A DNA stretch of 64,000 bases from Aspidapion aeneum (GCA_963576565.1 OY755046.1:50338786-50402785), one strand, 5' to 3'; counted from the first letter of the stretch, positions 33,511-48,200 are shown. Numbers and translations are program-made. Notes: generated by a model from the letters alone, not told the origin.

Positions 33511-34509
33511 TATATAGGAATATATACCTAATTTTAAAGATGCAATATAGGTTAGGCGCAATGTGTATAAGTAAGTTCCTTTATTGTTTAAGGATTTTAT
33601 AAATAAATTTTGTAATTATTGTCTTTGTATTTCTTTTGTCCTTGAACTACTTTAAAAATGCCAAATTTTTTCCCAGATTTATTTTGAAAGTCTGTTATTA
33701 TAAGGAATTTAAATAATATTAAGCTTGCTTAATTCTAGTACCTTCGCTTCGATTTTTTTTTCATGATGAAATAAAAACTATTTATATTATTGCTGTTCTC
33801 ACAAATTTTGTCTAGAATGAACTAAACCGATTTTGCCCACATACTGAAATAAGATTATTTTTTTAGAAGCGCTTTAAAGAAGGTCAGTCGCAGTTCATGA
33901 ATAACGTCGTAAAAAAGAAAATAAATTTGAAGCATTAGGCACTAAGGAGGTCTTATTGGCCATTTAGTATTAAAGAATTAAATGAATAATACCTATTAGG
34001 CCAAAATGGCTTTCATGGCCGATTTTGTTTCATAAGAGTGTTGCAAAGTTAGTCTAAATTTGTCTCCCTAAAAATTTGGGTTGCAATTTTATTCATAAAT
34101 ACGAATGCACCTATAATACCTAAAATGCATAAAAAACCGCTATATCTTCATACTTTTCCCAAATATTTCCTTGTTCGTAAAATCACTGCACGGGATAGCT
34201 TAATTGCAACAAGTAGGCAGGTGGTTTTATTTGTCTTTAGTAAATAGGACTACATTAAATAAACCTATATTAATTATAAAAGGATTACATCATAAATACA
34301 ACAAAAATTTGTGTCCCAGTTTTAATTTCCTGTATACATCAAGCTGATGCATTTCGCACTTTAAATTTTCTTAAAGCTTATAAGTGAACTGTTGCAAAAA
34401 TGGTTGTATGGAAAGAAAGATCCATAAAGGTAAGTAATTTTTTCGTATAAGCAAAATTTTTTGCAATCCTGCTTCTAGCGAACTATTTCAAAAAACTTTT
34501 TATCATAAC

Positions 34510-34855
34510 AAAAACATTTCATGTAAAAAAAGCCAGGTACGCGAAATTGGTATTCCGTCAAAAGAATTTAGATAAAAGTAAAGCCAAGTTCTCGAATACA
34601 AATTTCCAAATGAAAGGTTCTTAATAGTTTAGTAATGTTTTTTTAAACTTTGCTATTACAGCCAAACTTGTGCCTAAGAGTCATTTGTAGCCGTAATAGC
34701 CAAGTTTAGAAAAATATTTCCAAACTAGTAAGAACCCTTCAGTTTGAAATTTATATTGGAGAACTTAGCTTTACTTTTATCTCAATTCTTTTACGGAATA
34801 CCATTTTCCCGTACATACTTGGCTTTTTTTTACATGAAATGTTTTTAATATGATT
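34510..34855. repeat. Palindromic element, about 165-bp arms
   Basis: Left arm (ACATTTCATGTAAAAAAAGC, GGTATTCCGTCAAAAGAATT) and right arm are inverse copies with a short loop near 34675. Arms have diverged by point changes and small indels. Confidence 0.6.
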
Positions 34856-34984
34856 TCACTTATTTTTTAAAGAATTTGGATAATATTTAAGTTTTAAAGT
34901 AGTAAAATATGGGAATATTGTTAAAAACTTTTGCCTTATTTAAAATTTTGAGATTTTTAAAATTTTTCCCATGGTTTTATTATA

Positions 34985-35360
34985 CCTAGTTCTATCTGGG
35001 AAGTAAATTAAAATTTTCTAGATTTTTTATTTTTTTCTATAGTTTTAACATATAGTTCCTATCGGCCTTCCAAATCTCAGTCCTCTAGCGTTTTTGCAGG
35101 TGTCCAATGTTACTTTTACATAACTTTACATTTATTGGGGAGGGAAGTAAATTAAAATTTTGGGATTTTAAAATTTTTTCTTTCAATTCAAGCTCAGCTC
35201 TCTAGCGTTTTTGGAAGTGGGCAATGTTACTTTTGCATAACTTTACATCTATAGGGGAGGGAGTAAATTAGAATTTGGGGGTTTTTTGATTTCTCCAAAG
35301 GTTTGATCATAATCAGCCTGCCAAATTTCAGCTTTCTAGCATGTCTGGAAGTACAGTAGA
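34985..35360 (+). repeat. Three tandem copies of a unit of about 125 bp
   Basis: Blocks GGGAAGTAAATTAAAATTTT, CTCTAGCGTTTTTG and AATGTTACTTTTRCATAAC recur at about 125-bp spacing, with the third copy decayed. Confidence 0.5.
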
Positions 35361-36217
35361 ATTTTGATGATCTATACATGAGTGAGTGGCAATTTCGACG
35401 TTTTTTGAACATTCGTAACTACTTTACCACTTTATGGAAGTCGATGAAACTTGGAGACGTTGTTGACTTTATGAAGATCTACGACTGTGCATAGTTTGAC
35501 TTTCGTTGCTCATTCCGAAATAGAGTTTTAGATAGGTCAAATATGGGCTGAAATGTTTCAAGTAAAGATGGTACAGCAGTTTACGAAAACCTGCCATCCC
35601 TTCAGATATATTATTTTCATTTAACTAAATATTGGGTTTATATGGTTCTTTAAAATCTGTTCCAAAAGCAGACAAACGAATCGAAAGACCGACATACAAC
35701 ATAAACAATAGAAATATGTCTTCAATTTTTTATGGAGTCCCACAGACGGTAAGAAATGTGGTAGTACACCTTAAAATTATGTAAAAATAGTTCACTTAAA
35801 ACTTAAATAAAAATATGGTGATTTTGAAAATTGTATAGCTTGTATTGAGAGGTCCGGACGGTTGGTCACCCTAAACCTGCACCCACAGAACACAGGAAAC
35901 TGCACCGACAAAATGCTTTCACGAAAGACACCGTGCACGACAAAATCAGCTGATTGTTATTTATAAAATTAAATTTTTTGTGTTCTGCATGGAAATTTTC
36001 GTATTTTTTACGCAATATGATCTTACTAAAATATTTCAGTATTCAGATAAATATTTACTAATAACACTTTTTTATTAATTATCTGAGATTTCTCAATAAT
36101 CAATTATTTATTGAAATTTTAAAATCACTTTTATCTTAAGGTTGTTATGAAAATTAGTCATTTTCCAGCTTTTGTTTTAAAATTTTAATTTGTTTCTGTT
36201 TCTGATTTTTTTAAATC

Positions 36218-39200
36218 ATGGATAAAAATGTGGAAGAGGTAAGGATGTTTTAAAATTAATTGCAAATTTACTTGGAGTATATGGGCAATATACTGTCCTG
36301 TTATTCCTTCTCTTCATTTAAATGAGAGATTCAAACAGAGAGCATTTAACCAATAAACATAAAAAAACATGCATTTTTATTGTTTTATAAACTATTAATA
36401 ACCCTGCTCCTGAGGTAGGTTATCTTTGGTTAAAAGAACAATGAAAATGCATGATGTTTGATGACACAATGTATTTTATTATAACTTTTGAACTACACTA
36501 CCAATGTTAAAGAATTTGGCAGGAAATTTATTATGCTTTTGAGCAGAAATATTTTTTGGATCCCCTTATTAAAATCTAAGGTGGCAGACAGAATCAATCT
36601 TGTCCCTTTCAGTGAGGCTTCTTTATTCTTGTGTTTTAGATTAATTTTATTATTTAATTTATTAGAACCCAATAAGACAAGCAAATCTACATAGGGTCAT
36701 AGACTACAGAAATATGAATTTTCAAAGTTTAGCCACTTTGGTCTTATGGGATTCCCGACCCTAAAATTAGCTAAATTACATTTTTTCAAATCAGGTGGTC
36801 GAAGGCTGAAAAGAGAGCCCATAAAAAAATTTGTGACCCCAAAAAAAAAGGTTTTCATGTCTTCTAACTTCTTAGACAGCCAATTTGCCTTTGGCCCTAA
36901 AATTTAATATATGGCCCTACTACTTAATCATGCTTCTGGCACCCATGAGGCGCCAGTACCCACTGGGCTGAGGGGGGGCAATGAACCCCCAGCACCTTCC
37001 CCATGCCACGCTGTTGTGTGGTTCTGTATAGTCCTGTAGAAGTCCTGTGGAGTCCTGTGGGGTCCTGTAGAAAAATTTGTACACCTACTGTATGTAGCTG
37101 ATCACCCCTCAGTTTTTTCGCATCTCTTTGGCCCCACCATACCTACTGCAAGTTGTTACTTTTGTTGATAAACTGTACTGAACTTAAAATATGAATTTTC
37201 AAAGTTTTGCCATTTTGATCTTATGGGATCCCTACCCTATAATTCTCTAAATGATGTTTTTCTGAATCTTAACTTAAAGTGTGGTTTTTTCGCATCTCTA
37301 TGGCCGCACCATACTACAATTCAGTGCTTTTGTTGATAAACTGTATAGTTTTTGAAATATGAATTTTCAAAGTTTGGCTATTTTGGTCTTATGGCATTCC
37401 CTATCCTAAAATTTGCTAAATGACGTTTTTTCGAAACTTAACTCAGCGTGTGGTTTTTTCGCATATCTATAGCCCCACCATACTACAACCGGGTGCTCTT
37501 GTTGATAGACTATATAGTTTTTAAAATATGAATTTTCAAAGTTTGGACATTTTAGTCTTATGGGATTCCCTACCCTAAAATTCCCTAAATGACGTTTTCC
37601 GACTCTAATTATATTAGGGTGTGATTTTTTCGCATCTCTATGGCCCCACCATACTGCAACTCGTTGTTTTTGTTGATAAACCATAATTTTTTAAATATAA
37701 ATTTTCAAAACTTGGTTATTTGGTCTTTGGGATTCACTACCCTAAAATTCGTTAAATGACGTTTTTTTAAATTTTGAGTCAGGGTGTGGTTTTTTCTTTT
37801 TTAGAACTTAATTTTATATATCGAATCTTACCATAGTATGTATATATTCAAGACTGGTGGCAGGCCCTACTGGACCTCCATGCACTGTGACCACAAATGG
37901 ATCTATTGTGCCCATGTACCTACATACTGAGTTTGACTAAAGTGGCATATTTTTATTTCCACCCAGAACATAAAAAAACTCTGCAGATTACGAAAATAAA
38001 TGCTTTAGGCTTAACACTTTGGCTCAAAGATATACCACTAAGGCCTCTACATTATTAGCCATAAAATCTTACCATAGTAATTAGATAAAATATTGGTAGC
38101 GAAACCCTTAGGATAACAAAACGCCGCATTAAGTTTGTCCCTTGTAGATTATTTTACTGGTTAAACCAGCCCTAAATCTTTTAACCATATTATCTCTATA
38201 GGTTGATATTAAAATAGTTGTTCACTTGGTGGAATGGAATTTTTTAAAATATATTTTACATTGATTTCTCTGAAATAAAATTAGGATTAAGTAAATGTTT
38301 AACTTTTTTCCAGGCTCAAAAAGCAGACCCTCCATTGGATGGTGGGGATCATACAGACCAGAAACAAAGCAATGGCTCCACTTCCACTGCCAATAGCCCA
38401 GATGAAACAACTTTTTTAACACCCCCTCCACAAATTGATACTTACTTTTCAGATGAAAGGGTAGAAATTCCTGAAACCAGTCATGTAAGCCACATTAAAA
38501 CGAAATTATAAGCTTAAAATTAGGTTTCTAAGACAGCAGGTTTGCAAATCACGGTAAAAAAAGCTATAAATTTAAAGGAGAGCTAAAAAGAGTAACTTTA
38601 CCAAATATACCTACTTAGGCCTAATCCACAGTTTCATTTCTTGCACTTACTCAGTGGCACACCCAGAAATATGTCTTGGTCCCCGCTAAGAACTTGTAGG
38701 CCTTGTATTTACGTCTTTTTAAAACATTTCGAATGATTCTGGGAGGAATATCATCAAATATCTCTTTAGCAATGTCTGAACGTAAACAAGCCGAAGCACA
38801 AATGGCAGTTTCTCGCTGTTACCTTTGTTTTGACATGGGTCTTGGACCCTCATCCACCTCTTCATTGTCACTACACTTTTTTCAGAGCTTAACACACCCA
38901 AATTTATCAAAATGGTTAATTATGTTCAAAATGGTAGTTTTACAAGGAATATCACCAGCATTATACTTAGGAATAAACAAATTTATTAAATCCCGAGTGG
39001 AGTTTTCTGCAAAATGCCATTTTAACATTTAAACCTTTTCTTTGATAGTAAATTTTAACGCCGGCATAATGCCCGAGAAAGAAATCAGCAAGGTTTATAA
39101 AAACGCAATACTTACCTCCTTCTCGCTTCGCAGATTTAAAAGAAAGGACAATCTCGATCCCGTAACGCGACCTCGTTGGATCTCCCCTAGTATCCCTAGT

Positions 39201-42200
39201 CAGCTCTTATCTACCTGCCTATATTTTCTACTCTGGTGTTCCTCCTCTTCTTAAACTTTTAGTTCACGGACCGTCGCGATTTGCTAAATTTGGGGAACAC
39301 CCTTAAGTTTCTATTTTTATCTAAACACCTGCTAAATTAGGTTTTCTCTTTATAAGCAGAATCTTCGTGGTCAGTATAGCTTTTACCCTTACGGTATACT
39401 TTCTTTCAAATAAAATGCTGGTTTTTCTCAAATTACACAAAACAAACTTTTTTTAGCGTTTTTTAAACGTGACAAAAAGGCACAACATAATAGGGTATTT
39501 GACAAATTTTAGAAAAGAGTTTAGAATGATACATAGATCCCTAATTTGCTACGCAAAATTATTAAAATAGTATATTTTATCATTACTACATTTAAAATCA
39601 AGTTTTCTAATTTCTGATTTAAATTTGCCGCTAAAACGCTCGTTTCTAGCATGGCGTTGCAATGACGTCACAGCGCAGTAAACTCGCGGACAGATACACG
39701 GCATTCAAGTGTTTATTTGTTTTTGGTCTGTGTTTTTACTGTTTTTTATGTAAAAAAATGTCCTATAAGTGGTGTGTAGTGCCTCAGTGTTCGAATACTA
39801 GCATAAAAACACCTGAAAAACTATTTATTCATGTGCCTACAGCAGTAAAAGAACGGAAAAGTGGCTAGAACTTGCTCAAAGAGACCCAAGGACCTTATCT
39901 AATACATCTTCACTTTACATTTGTGAAGATCACTTTGATGTGAGTCCAGCTAAATTGTTTCTATTAATTTTTCTCACGTTGCCTATAATATATAATAACT
40001 ATTTCATAAATGACGCTGAAATTTTTGAGGTTATGTTTATTACAAGGGGTGAACAACTATAATAGGCAGAAAGGTGTACAAATTTTTAGGTGGTGCTAGG
40101 CAGTTATTAGGCAGGACTAGGGAGTACCTCTAAATGCAGGACTAGGCAGTGCACATGCAGGCTAAATGTAGGACTGAGCAGTGCATAGGCAGGACTAGGC
40201 AATACCTATGCAGTGTAACCTATGCAGTACTTCAAGTATTGCTGGTCGTTGTATACTTTTTGCCTACCTGTCCTGCAATTTTTGATTGTTTCTTAATGCT
40301 TAAAATAATAATGATTGGGTATTTAATTGAATCTATTGTAAGTGGCATATTAAACAAAAAAGCAAAACATATATCCTAACCTCAAAATCTAAATGAGTAA
40401 AAGTAGGCGAACATTATCGTAAAAAAACTTTCAGTTATATACAAAACAACTCATCGAATACTTACATCAACATTTTAACGTTTCTAAATTCCGCAGAACA
40501 AAACTCACTGTTGTTGCCAAAGAAGCCTGCCACCATAAAGGAATTCAGCATTGGCAAGTTGGAGCTATCGGCTTTGGAAAATCCGTTTTCCATTGAAAAT
40601 GTTTTTTATAAGCAAAACACAAAATAAAATCTAATTTAGGACGATAATTCCAAACCAAACCAAAGCAAACATTACCATCCATAAGAAAATAACACAGAAA
40701 ATAAGTTCGTTCGACGCGTTTACTGTTTTGTGGCGTCACTCGCAGCTGATTGGTAGACCGCCTGTTTTAAATCACGTAGCTAATTGTTTTAATTTAATGA
40801 ATTTATTTAATTAAAAGATCTATGAATTTGAGAAAAAATTAAACAAAAAAGTTTGTTTTTAGCATTCCCAAACCTAAAGAGATATCTAAAAATAAATATA
40901 TATTTATTTTTTACTACTGTCAAACACCCTATTTTGTGGGGAGAATCGCACTTGTTCTTTGCTAATTGGTACAGGATCAGATTTATATATGACGATACAC
41001 TAACACACGTTATGTATTAGATTATAAGCAAATCGGCGATAAGTATCTGTTGTATATATTTGTCATCTAGATGACGTAATGCAAGGCGTATGCACGTGTA
41101 TGTATCGTGATTTATATTAAATTTTAAGGAGTTAATCTATTTTTGGTCCTTATTGTATGACGGATATTGTCCGTTATGACCTTGGTAGTCAAGGACACTT
41201 AAACGAGAATCCAAGAAAAAGAAATTAAGTGCTCAACTTTTAAAATTAGTCCCAAAATTATCTAAAGTACAATCTTTGTCGTTTTCAGTCCGGTTTCAGT
41301 TTCAAAAAGCTATGGGCCTTCACCGGACCAGGCTTCCTGATGTCCATAGCCTACTTGGATCCCGGTAACATCGAGAGCGATCTTCAAAGCGGTACCGTGG
41401 CGCAGTATCGACTTTTGTGGGTACTCCTGAGCGCCACCGTCTTGGGATTGTTAATGCAACGGTTGGCAGCTAGGTTAGGTGAGTAGTTCTAACCAATTTT
41501 GTGTGTTTTCTTAAGTTGTCATTTTTCTACATAGAAAAGAAATATTTAATAAATATTCTTTTATCTATGGACAATCAATAATTTGTACGTATCGGTGCGT
41601 AGGGATGGGAGATGTTTAAGTTCATCTAAGCAAAATATGTCATGCATACCAAGGTCACTGTATAACGAAGTTCAGGAACTTGGTTATATAGTAGGGTATC
41701 CAAGTCCTGGGACCAAATATGTTTTCGGGACTTCGGGACCAAATGTCAGGTCCCGGGACTAGTCCCAGGACTGGTCTCGAAACTAAAATAAAAGTAATTA
41801 AATTAATTTACCACAGAACAGAACACAGGTTTATTGGTATTGGTAAATGGTTAACATAAAAAGAAATTGACAAAGGTAGCAAATAAAAAGGTAAGTATGT
41901 ACATATAGGGAAACATTACTTTTGTGCAAAGTGAGATTTAAGTGCCACAAGTGTGCATTTAAGGACTCATCATTTAATATTGAACGAAGCTTGTTATAAA
42001 AACCGCCCGCCACTGAGAAAGCTCTCTCCGATTGGACGCTGGTAGCTGGTATAGGCAGTAAATGCTCGTAGCATAGCTGCAAATATTGTCCTCGACAAAC
42101 GCCATCCTCAAAAAGAACCATTTCTGGTTTTATTATTTTTGAAAATCGATCTGGTTTTGCACTTGATGACGTTTGTTTCGCGACCAAGTTGAGGTCCCGG

Positions 42201-45200
42201 CACCTTCACTGAGTCCCGGGACCACTTTTTGTCCCGGTACTGCATACCCTATTATATAGTGACCTTAATACATACTGGGTCTCTAGTCTAAGCCTAGCTC
42301 CCAAAACAGCTACTCATGAGCAACGCGTTAGATTGTGCTGCTTAAATGACATGAATTAGGGTCACTGGATAACGAAAAACTGTATAAGGTGTGGCTAAAG
42401 GAAAGTTTATAGATGGTGCATTTATAAAAAATATAAAACAGTTTTTGGGTAACCAAGCACGAACATACCAAACATACGGAAACCCCTCCTTATGGAAAAC
42501 AAGCGTCTTAGGATTAGACTCCATACATCAGTTGTATAAGTAGTAGGCTCTAGACTGGAGGTTTAGTTTACACTTAAAAACGGTTAGGGTAGATACTTAC
42601 TAACCAAAACGTCGCGTTTAAAATAAGTATAGGCTTCAAGTGCGAAGTTTTGTTTCTACTCAACCATCTACAGTTTTAAAGAAAAAGTTGATCTAATGAA
42701 GTTGTAATAACACATAAACAATAATTAAGAAATTAATTAAATGTTCAACCTAAAGGTATATCAGATTTATAATAGATGTCGTCGTTGAAATTCTAAAACC
42801 AGTAAATTTTTACAAATCGAAATGATGTGGTTGTAACGAGTAAACTAATTTTGTTTCTATTGTATTTTACCATGAAATACTTATTTAGGTGTAGTAACAG
42901 GACTGCATCTTGCCGAAATGTGTCACAGGCAGTACAAAAAGTTCCCAAGGATTATGTTATGGTTAATGATAGAAGTGGCCATCATCGGATCAGATATGCA
43001 AGAAGTGATTGGCACTGCTATTGCAATTTATTTGCTGTCAAACAGAACGTAAGTTGCTTTTATTCTGCTTTGTTTGGGTGTAGGTCCCCGTGGTGATACG
43101 TAAAACGTATCGTCTGGGATATTTATTTTCTAATAATATAATATAACACTGACATCAAGGTACATTAAGACACGGCATATCAGCGCGCATCCATATATAC
43201 CATTAGAGTAAAAGCTATACTGACTAGGAAGCTTCTACTTAGAAAGAGCAAAAATAATTTAGCATGTGTTTAGATAAAAATAGAAACAATTTTTCCTCTT
43301 CATCCCTCTCGAGTCATGCGCCGCCTTCCATAAGCCGCGTCGAATGAATTTTATTGCATTGTTTTTGGTACGGATAAAAATATTTAATTGTCTAGTTTGG
43401 GTGTGGTTTATGGTTCAGTTACGAAGAGGAATGTATCCATTTTTCGTTTATTATTGTCTCTAAACATCGCGTTAAATTAGGCTGCAATATCCTTCGAATA
43501 AAATTGATTTTTTACACTACTATTGTTACGGCATAGCCGATTTAATAACTTTTAAAAAAACAATAATATGTAATTTTTTTTACTTGTACGCTTTGTAGCC
43601 ATGTCTTTTTAAAATGTTTCGAATGATTCTGGGAGAAATATCATCTTTAACAATGGCTGAACTTGAACAAGGAGGGATTACTTCAGCCGCAGCACAAACG
43701 GCAGTTCCTTGCTGTTGCCTATGTTCCGATATGGGTCTTGGACCGTCATCCACCTCTTCATCGTTGCTACATTTTCTGCAGAGCTTAACGCACCCAAATT
43801 TATCAAAATGGTTAATTATATTCAAAATGGTAGTTTTTCAAGGAATATCCTCGTACTTACCAATAAACAAATTTATTACATCCCGAGCGGAGCTTCTTGC
43901 AAAATACTATTTTGACATTTGAACCTTTTCTTCAATAGTAAATTTTACCGCCTGCGTAATTCTTAGCTCCTCGCTTTGCAAATTTTTGGATCTCCCCTGA
44001 TATCCCTAGTCCGCTCTTGTCTACCTGCCTATAATTTATCCTCTGGTGTCCTCTTTTCTTTAACTTTTAGTTCACGGATCGTGGCGTTTTGCTGAGATCG
44101 GGGCACACCCTTATGTTTTTGTCTTTTCATTTCTTTTGGGGTTTTTCCGAACTTATGGAGTGCCCTATTTTCAACAACTTTTCAAGTTTCAATATGTTAG
44201 TTCCTTGGACACTTACCGCCGATCGCGAAAGCAACAATAAACATTAATTAATGCGCGGCGCGAATGCTTTTTATTTTTTCTCTCAAAATCAACCTAATAA
44301 TTACCTTCTTAAATATTAGCATGTTATTCATTAATACCCTGTATAAATAAAGTACACATACCAATAAACTTTCTTGTAATCGCTAGTTTTTATAAGTTAA
44401 AGAGAAATAAACAAAATTTACATAATTAGAAATGGCTATAGACTTGATTATTGTGTATATTTTGTTATAAGAACTGTCAAAATTGTCAAAAAGTTTGACC
44501 AAAAGAAAACTAAATTTTTAAAATTAAACTTTTCTAGAATTCCTCTATGGGGTGGCGTGCTAATCACAATCATAGACACCTTTACCTTCCTTCTATTTGA
44601 CAAATACGGACTGCGTAAACTTGAGGCAGTGTTCGGCACCTTAATCACCGTGATGGGTTTGACGTTTGGTTACGAATACGTCACGTCGCGACCGAACGCC
44701 CTCGGAGTCGTGGAGGGGATGTTCATCCCCTGGTGCAAGGGATGCGATTCTAGAGCTCTGCTACAGGCTGTTGGCATAATAGGTAAGGGAAGGTCAACGT
44801 ATACAGAGTGTATCGAAAGTTTTATATAAATCTGATACTGTACCAACTGTCATCAATCAAGTGAGACTTTTGAAAACTTCATTTTATTTATAATTTTACA
44901 TATTTCGACGATTTGTCCCACGAAATATCGAAACCATGTTACCTTTACAGGTGCCGTAATCATGCCACACAACCTCTATCTACATTCAGCTTTGGTGAAA
45001 TCCAGAGAAATCGACAGAACTAAGTCGGAGAAAGTCAAAGATGCCAATTTTTACTTCTTCATTGAGTCCTGCATTGCTCTGTTTGTCAGTTTTGTTATTA
45101 ACGTTTTCGTTGTTGCGGTTTTTGCCCATGGACTATTCCAAAAAACTAACGCACAAGTGGTAAGAAATTTTAACTAAGGTTTATACAAAGTGAAAAAAAC

Positions 45201-48200
45201 TGTTTTTAAGGCTGATATACTTGGAGTTAACGTGGAGTGTCCATCATGGATCTATTTTATTTTTTTTATAATTTATGTTCTTACCAAAAATTTAATTAGA
45301 GCTCTAGTCAGATCCGTTACAGGTCCATTTATTTTCTGTAGCATCAAGAATGCATTAAATATGCTCCTTCAATAAATGCTTCAATTTTCCCCGACTCCGG
45401 ACCTGACGCCGACAAATACGTCGATGCCGACCTTTACAAAGGCGGCATATTTTTGGGATGCACTTACGGTGTCGCTGCTCTCTACGTTTGGGGCGTGGGC
45501 ATACTGGCGGCCGGACAGAGTTCTACTATGACCGGTAAGTTAGTAACAACAAAGTTTAAAATTCTGACTTTTATCATAATATTTTTTCTATGACCAGTTT
45601 GGCAACATTAAGTGTTGTCAGGCACCAGCTGAGGATTTATTGCAAATTTTGAAGCGAATGTAAATGTAAAAGGCAACTTTAGGCATTAGTTTGGCTGGCC
45701 TATACAGCGTTTCTGGGTTAAACCTAAATTTTCTCGGTTGTTATTACACTTGAATGTATGAATGTACGGTAGTGGCGGTTAGCACCCTTAAAGGATCTAA
45801 CCGGGCTCTTAGGCACGCCTTTCTGGGCCCGTTGTGCACCACGTACCTACTGTGTTCGACTGATAATAATTTAAATACTATCTAGTAAATAGAACCCAGT
45901 CGACTTCAAATATATTTTAGGCCAGAAACTTAGTGATCATGATATACCACATAATGCCATGGTTGTAGCCTTAGACCACTGGTGGGTCATAAAACTTTTG
46001 ACATAATCAACCAAATAGGTACTCCATATACCCTGTCCCATGTGGTGATTTCCTGAATGGCCAGGTCACCGAATCCATTCAGAGAATCACCAGATTAACC
46101 CACCCCTTTTACCATAGATGTTATCTGGTGTGGTCCCAAAGGTTACCAATTTTATTTTATTTTTTTTAACATACTGGTCAAAGCGGGTCCGTTACCAGAC
46201 TACCCATTTACCCATGGGTCGAGGACCCTTTAGTCGCCTCTTACGACAGGCTTACGGATTACCTTGGTGCTATTCTTATCTCCGGATACCATACGGACCG
46301 TTATGTACCTTATGCATTTAAAATTTAGTTGGATTTTATAGTCCGTAATCCTACCTAAAAAAATTATATGACATCCTGTATTTTTTTTGCAGATTATAAA
46401 ACATCTTTCCCAAGTTTTAGAGAAAATTCAGTATTAAGGTCTTATGCGGACACCGTGTATATAAAACTACACAATCAGTTATTGGGTTTCGTTGCATTTC
46501 ACGTAAATTTAAAAAAATCCAAACTAGGGGTAATTTTTATGATTTTACCAGAACTGATACTGACCTTTATTGTCATTATATGTAAAATTTAAGTAAAAAA
46601 CTTGCCCTGTAAAGTGACACCTATCTTTAAATTGTTTTACCTAAAGAAAGTATGCGTTTCCCAAAAGTTTACATAAATTGGATACGCAATAGATCAAAGG
46701 AATTTCTCCTACCTTTCAGTGTCATTGTTAAGAATCTGCTAACGCCTAATTTGGTATTTTTATGCAGTAAATTAAAATGTTAAATAACTTTTAGGCACAT
46801 ATGCGGGCCAATTTGCCATGGAAGGATTCCTCAATCTCCAATGGCCTCGTTGGTGGAGAGTTCTTCTTACAAGGTATAACTCAAATCACTAAATAATACC
46901 GTAGTCTACTTGTTTACAACTCGCGTACGGCCCCAGAAAATTTTAGACACGTAAGAAGCTAATTTGTTTTCTCAGATTCTTTTACAAGTTTATTTGAAGA
47001 ATAGCCCCCAGAATGCCTGCACGAACGATGGCACCTGAGAACAGTGAGCCCAGTGCACATTGGGCTCCTTAAATGGGTAAAATGCCAAAAACCATACCTT
47101 GCAAGCTGCAAGCCTAAAATTATAAACTTTCGTACCGATGTTGTTGATGAACTATATGGCATTTTTTCCTTTTCGAATTTTATTGCTCAGGGGGGGGGGG
47201 GGCGGTTGCAAGGAGACAGCAAAAACCAAACCATTTTTTTTGCTGTATTTCATAAATGTGAACTCGGAAGTCAAGCAATATATGAAAATAAAATGCACCT
47301 TAAGTAAACATTTTTGGAAAATAAAGTAATTTTTGTAAAAATTAAAAAAATAATTATTTTATGTGAAAATTAAAAAAATTATAATTTTATAAGAAATTGC
47401 GGTTTATCTAGCTTTTGTTTTCCTGGAACTAAAAAATATAAGCTTTATGTCAAGGAGGGTGGCAAACCCCCCTGCGCCCTCCCTGGAGTCGTTACTGGAG
47501 CTATTAAATTTCTTCTGCCAGATTGCTTGGCTCTTCTCCAAATAAAACGCATTAATGTTTTTAAGCATCTACGGTTCACCTAAAATATATATATTTTTTA
47601 ATACTCGCGGTCATCTGCGGTGTATCTAGCCCACATTTTTAAAAAGCAAAATGCTTAGACAGTATTATACAAAAAAAAAAGTACTTTTGGGTAATTTTAT
47701 TTTCTTAAATATATAGCGCCCAAAGAAAATAATTATATTTCAAATTCAGCCTTTAAAAAATTAGGCCACAATAAATGTTTAAGATGTTTATATCATTTCT
47801 TTTTATGAATGTAAAATGCTTAGTTATATTTCGCTCCTCCATAACTTATTCTTGAAATTTTGCTTTAAAAACTCCTTGATTTTATACTTAATGAAAATCG
47901 CTAAGAAACGCAACTGTTATACTGAATTGAGGTAAAGAAAGAAATGGCCTCGCAAAAATTCCGATACAAAATAAATTCTGTTCAAATAAAAACTGTCGAA
48001 CATTTTATGCTTTAGACATTATCTCATTGCCGTTCAGAAAATCCTAAAAAGCATACCTCTGAATATCACTTTTTGCTACAGGCCCATTGTGCAGTGGCAC
48101 CATCTCTGAATCAAGAAGAAACTAATTTTGTAATGTACAAACTGAAGTTTTTTAAAAATATTTCTTTTAAATTCTACTTCTTTTATTTTATAGGTCAATA

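Larger units (their letters stand above)
33513..36217. other. Intergenic region between the two NRAMP genes
   Basis: No gene is supported. It holds the palindromic element at 34510-34855 and the tandem repeat at 34985-35360. The last few hundred bases before 36218 must contain the 5' UTR of copy 2; I see no certain promoter element. Confidence 0.5.
39491..40931. mobile_element. Probable DNA element carrying a broken THAP exon
   Basis: The ends TAGGGTATTTGACA and, inversely, TAGGGTGTTTGACA are a 14-bp inverted repeat with one mismatch. Subterminal GTTTACTG...GTGACGTCA-like blocks also occur in both orientations (about 39665 and 40715). A THAP exon (39758-39939) lies between them. I could not find a target duplication. 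Confidence 0.45.

Noticed and set aside
32632..33520. Iron-responsive element after NRAMP copy 1
   Set aside because: No CAGTGN loop with a proper stem seen, although vertebrate DMT1 can carry one.
45190..45375. 61-codon frame between two NRAMP copy 2 exons
   Set aside because: Most of it is intron 6; the true exon 45342-45534 uses another frame.
46118..46321. 67-codon frame
   Set aside because: Only a repeat-tail-like segment; stops and lack of family length argue against a gene.
47150..47210. 13-G run as a quadruplex
   Set aside because: A single homopolymer, not four spaced G tracts.
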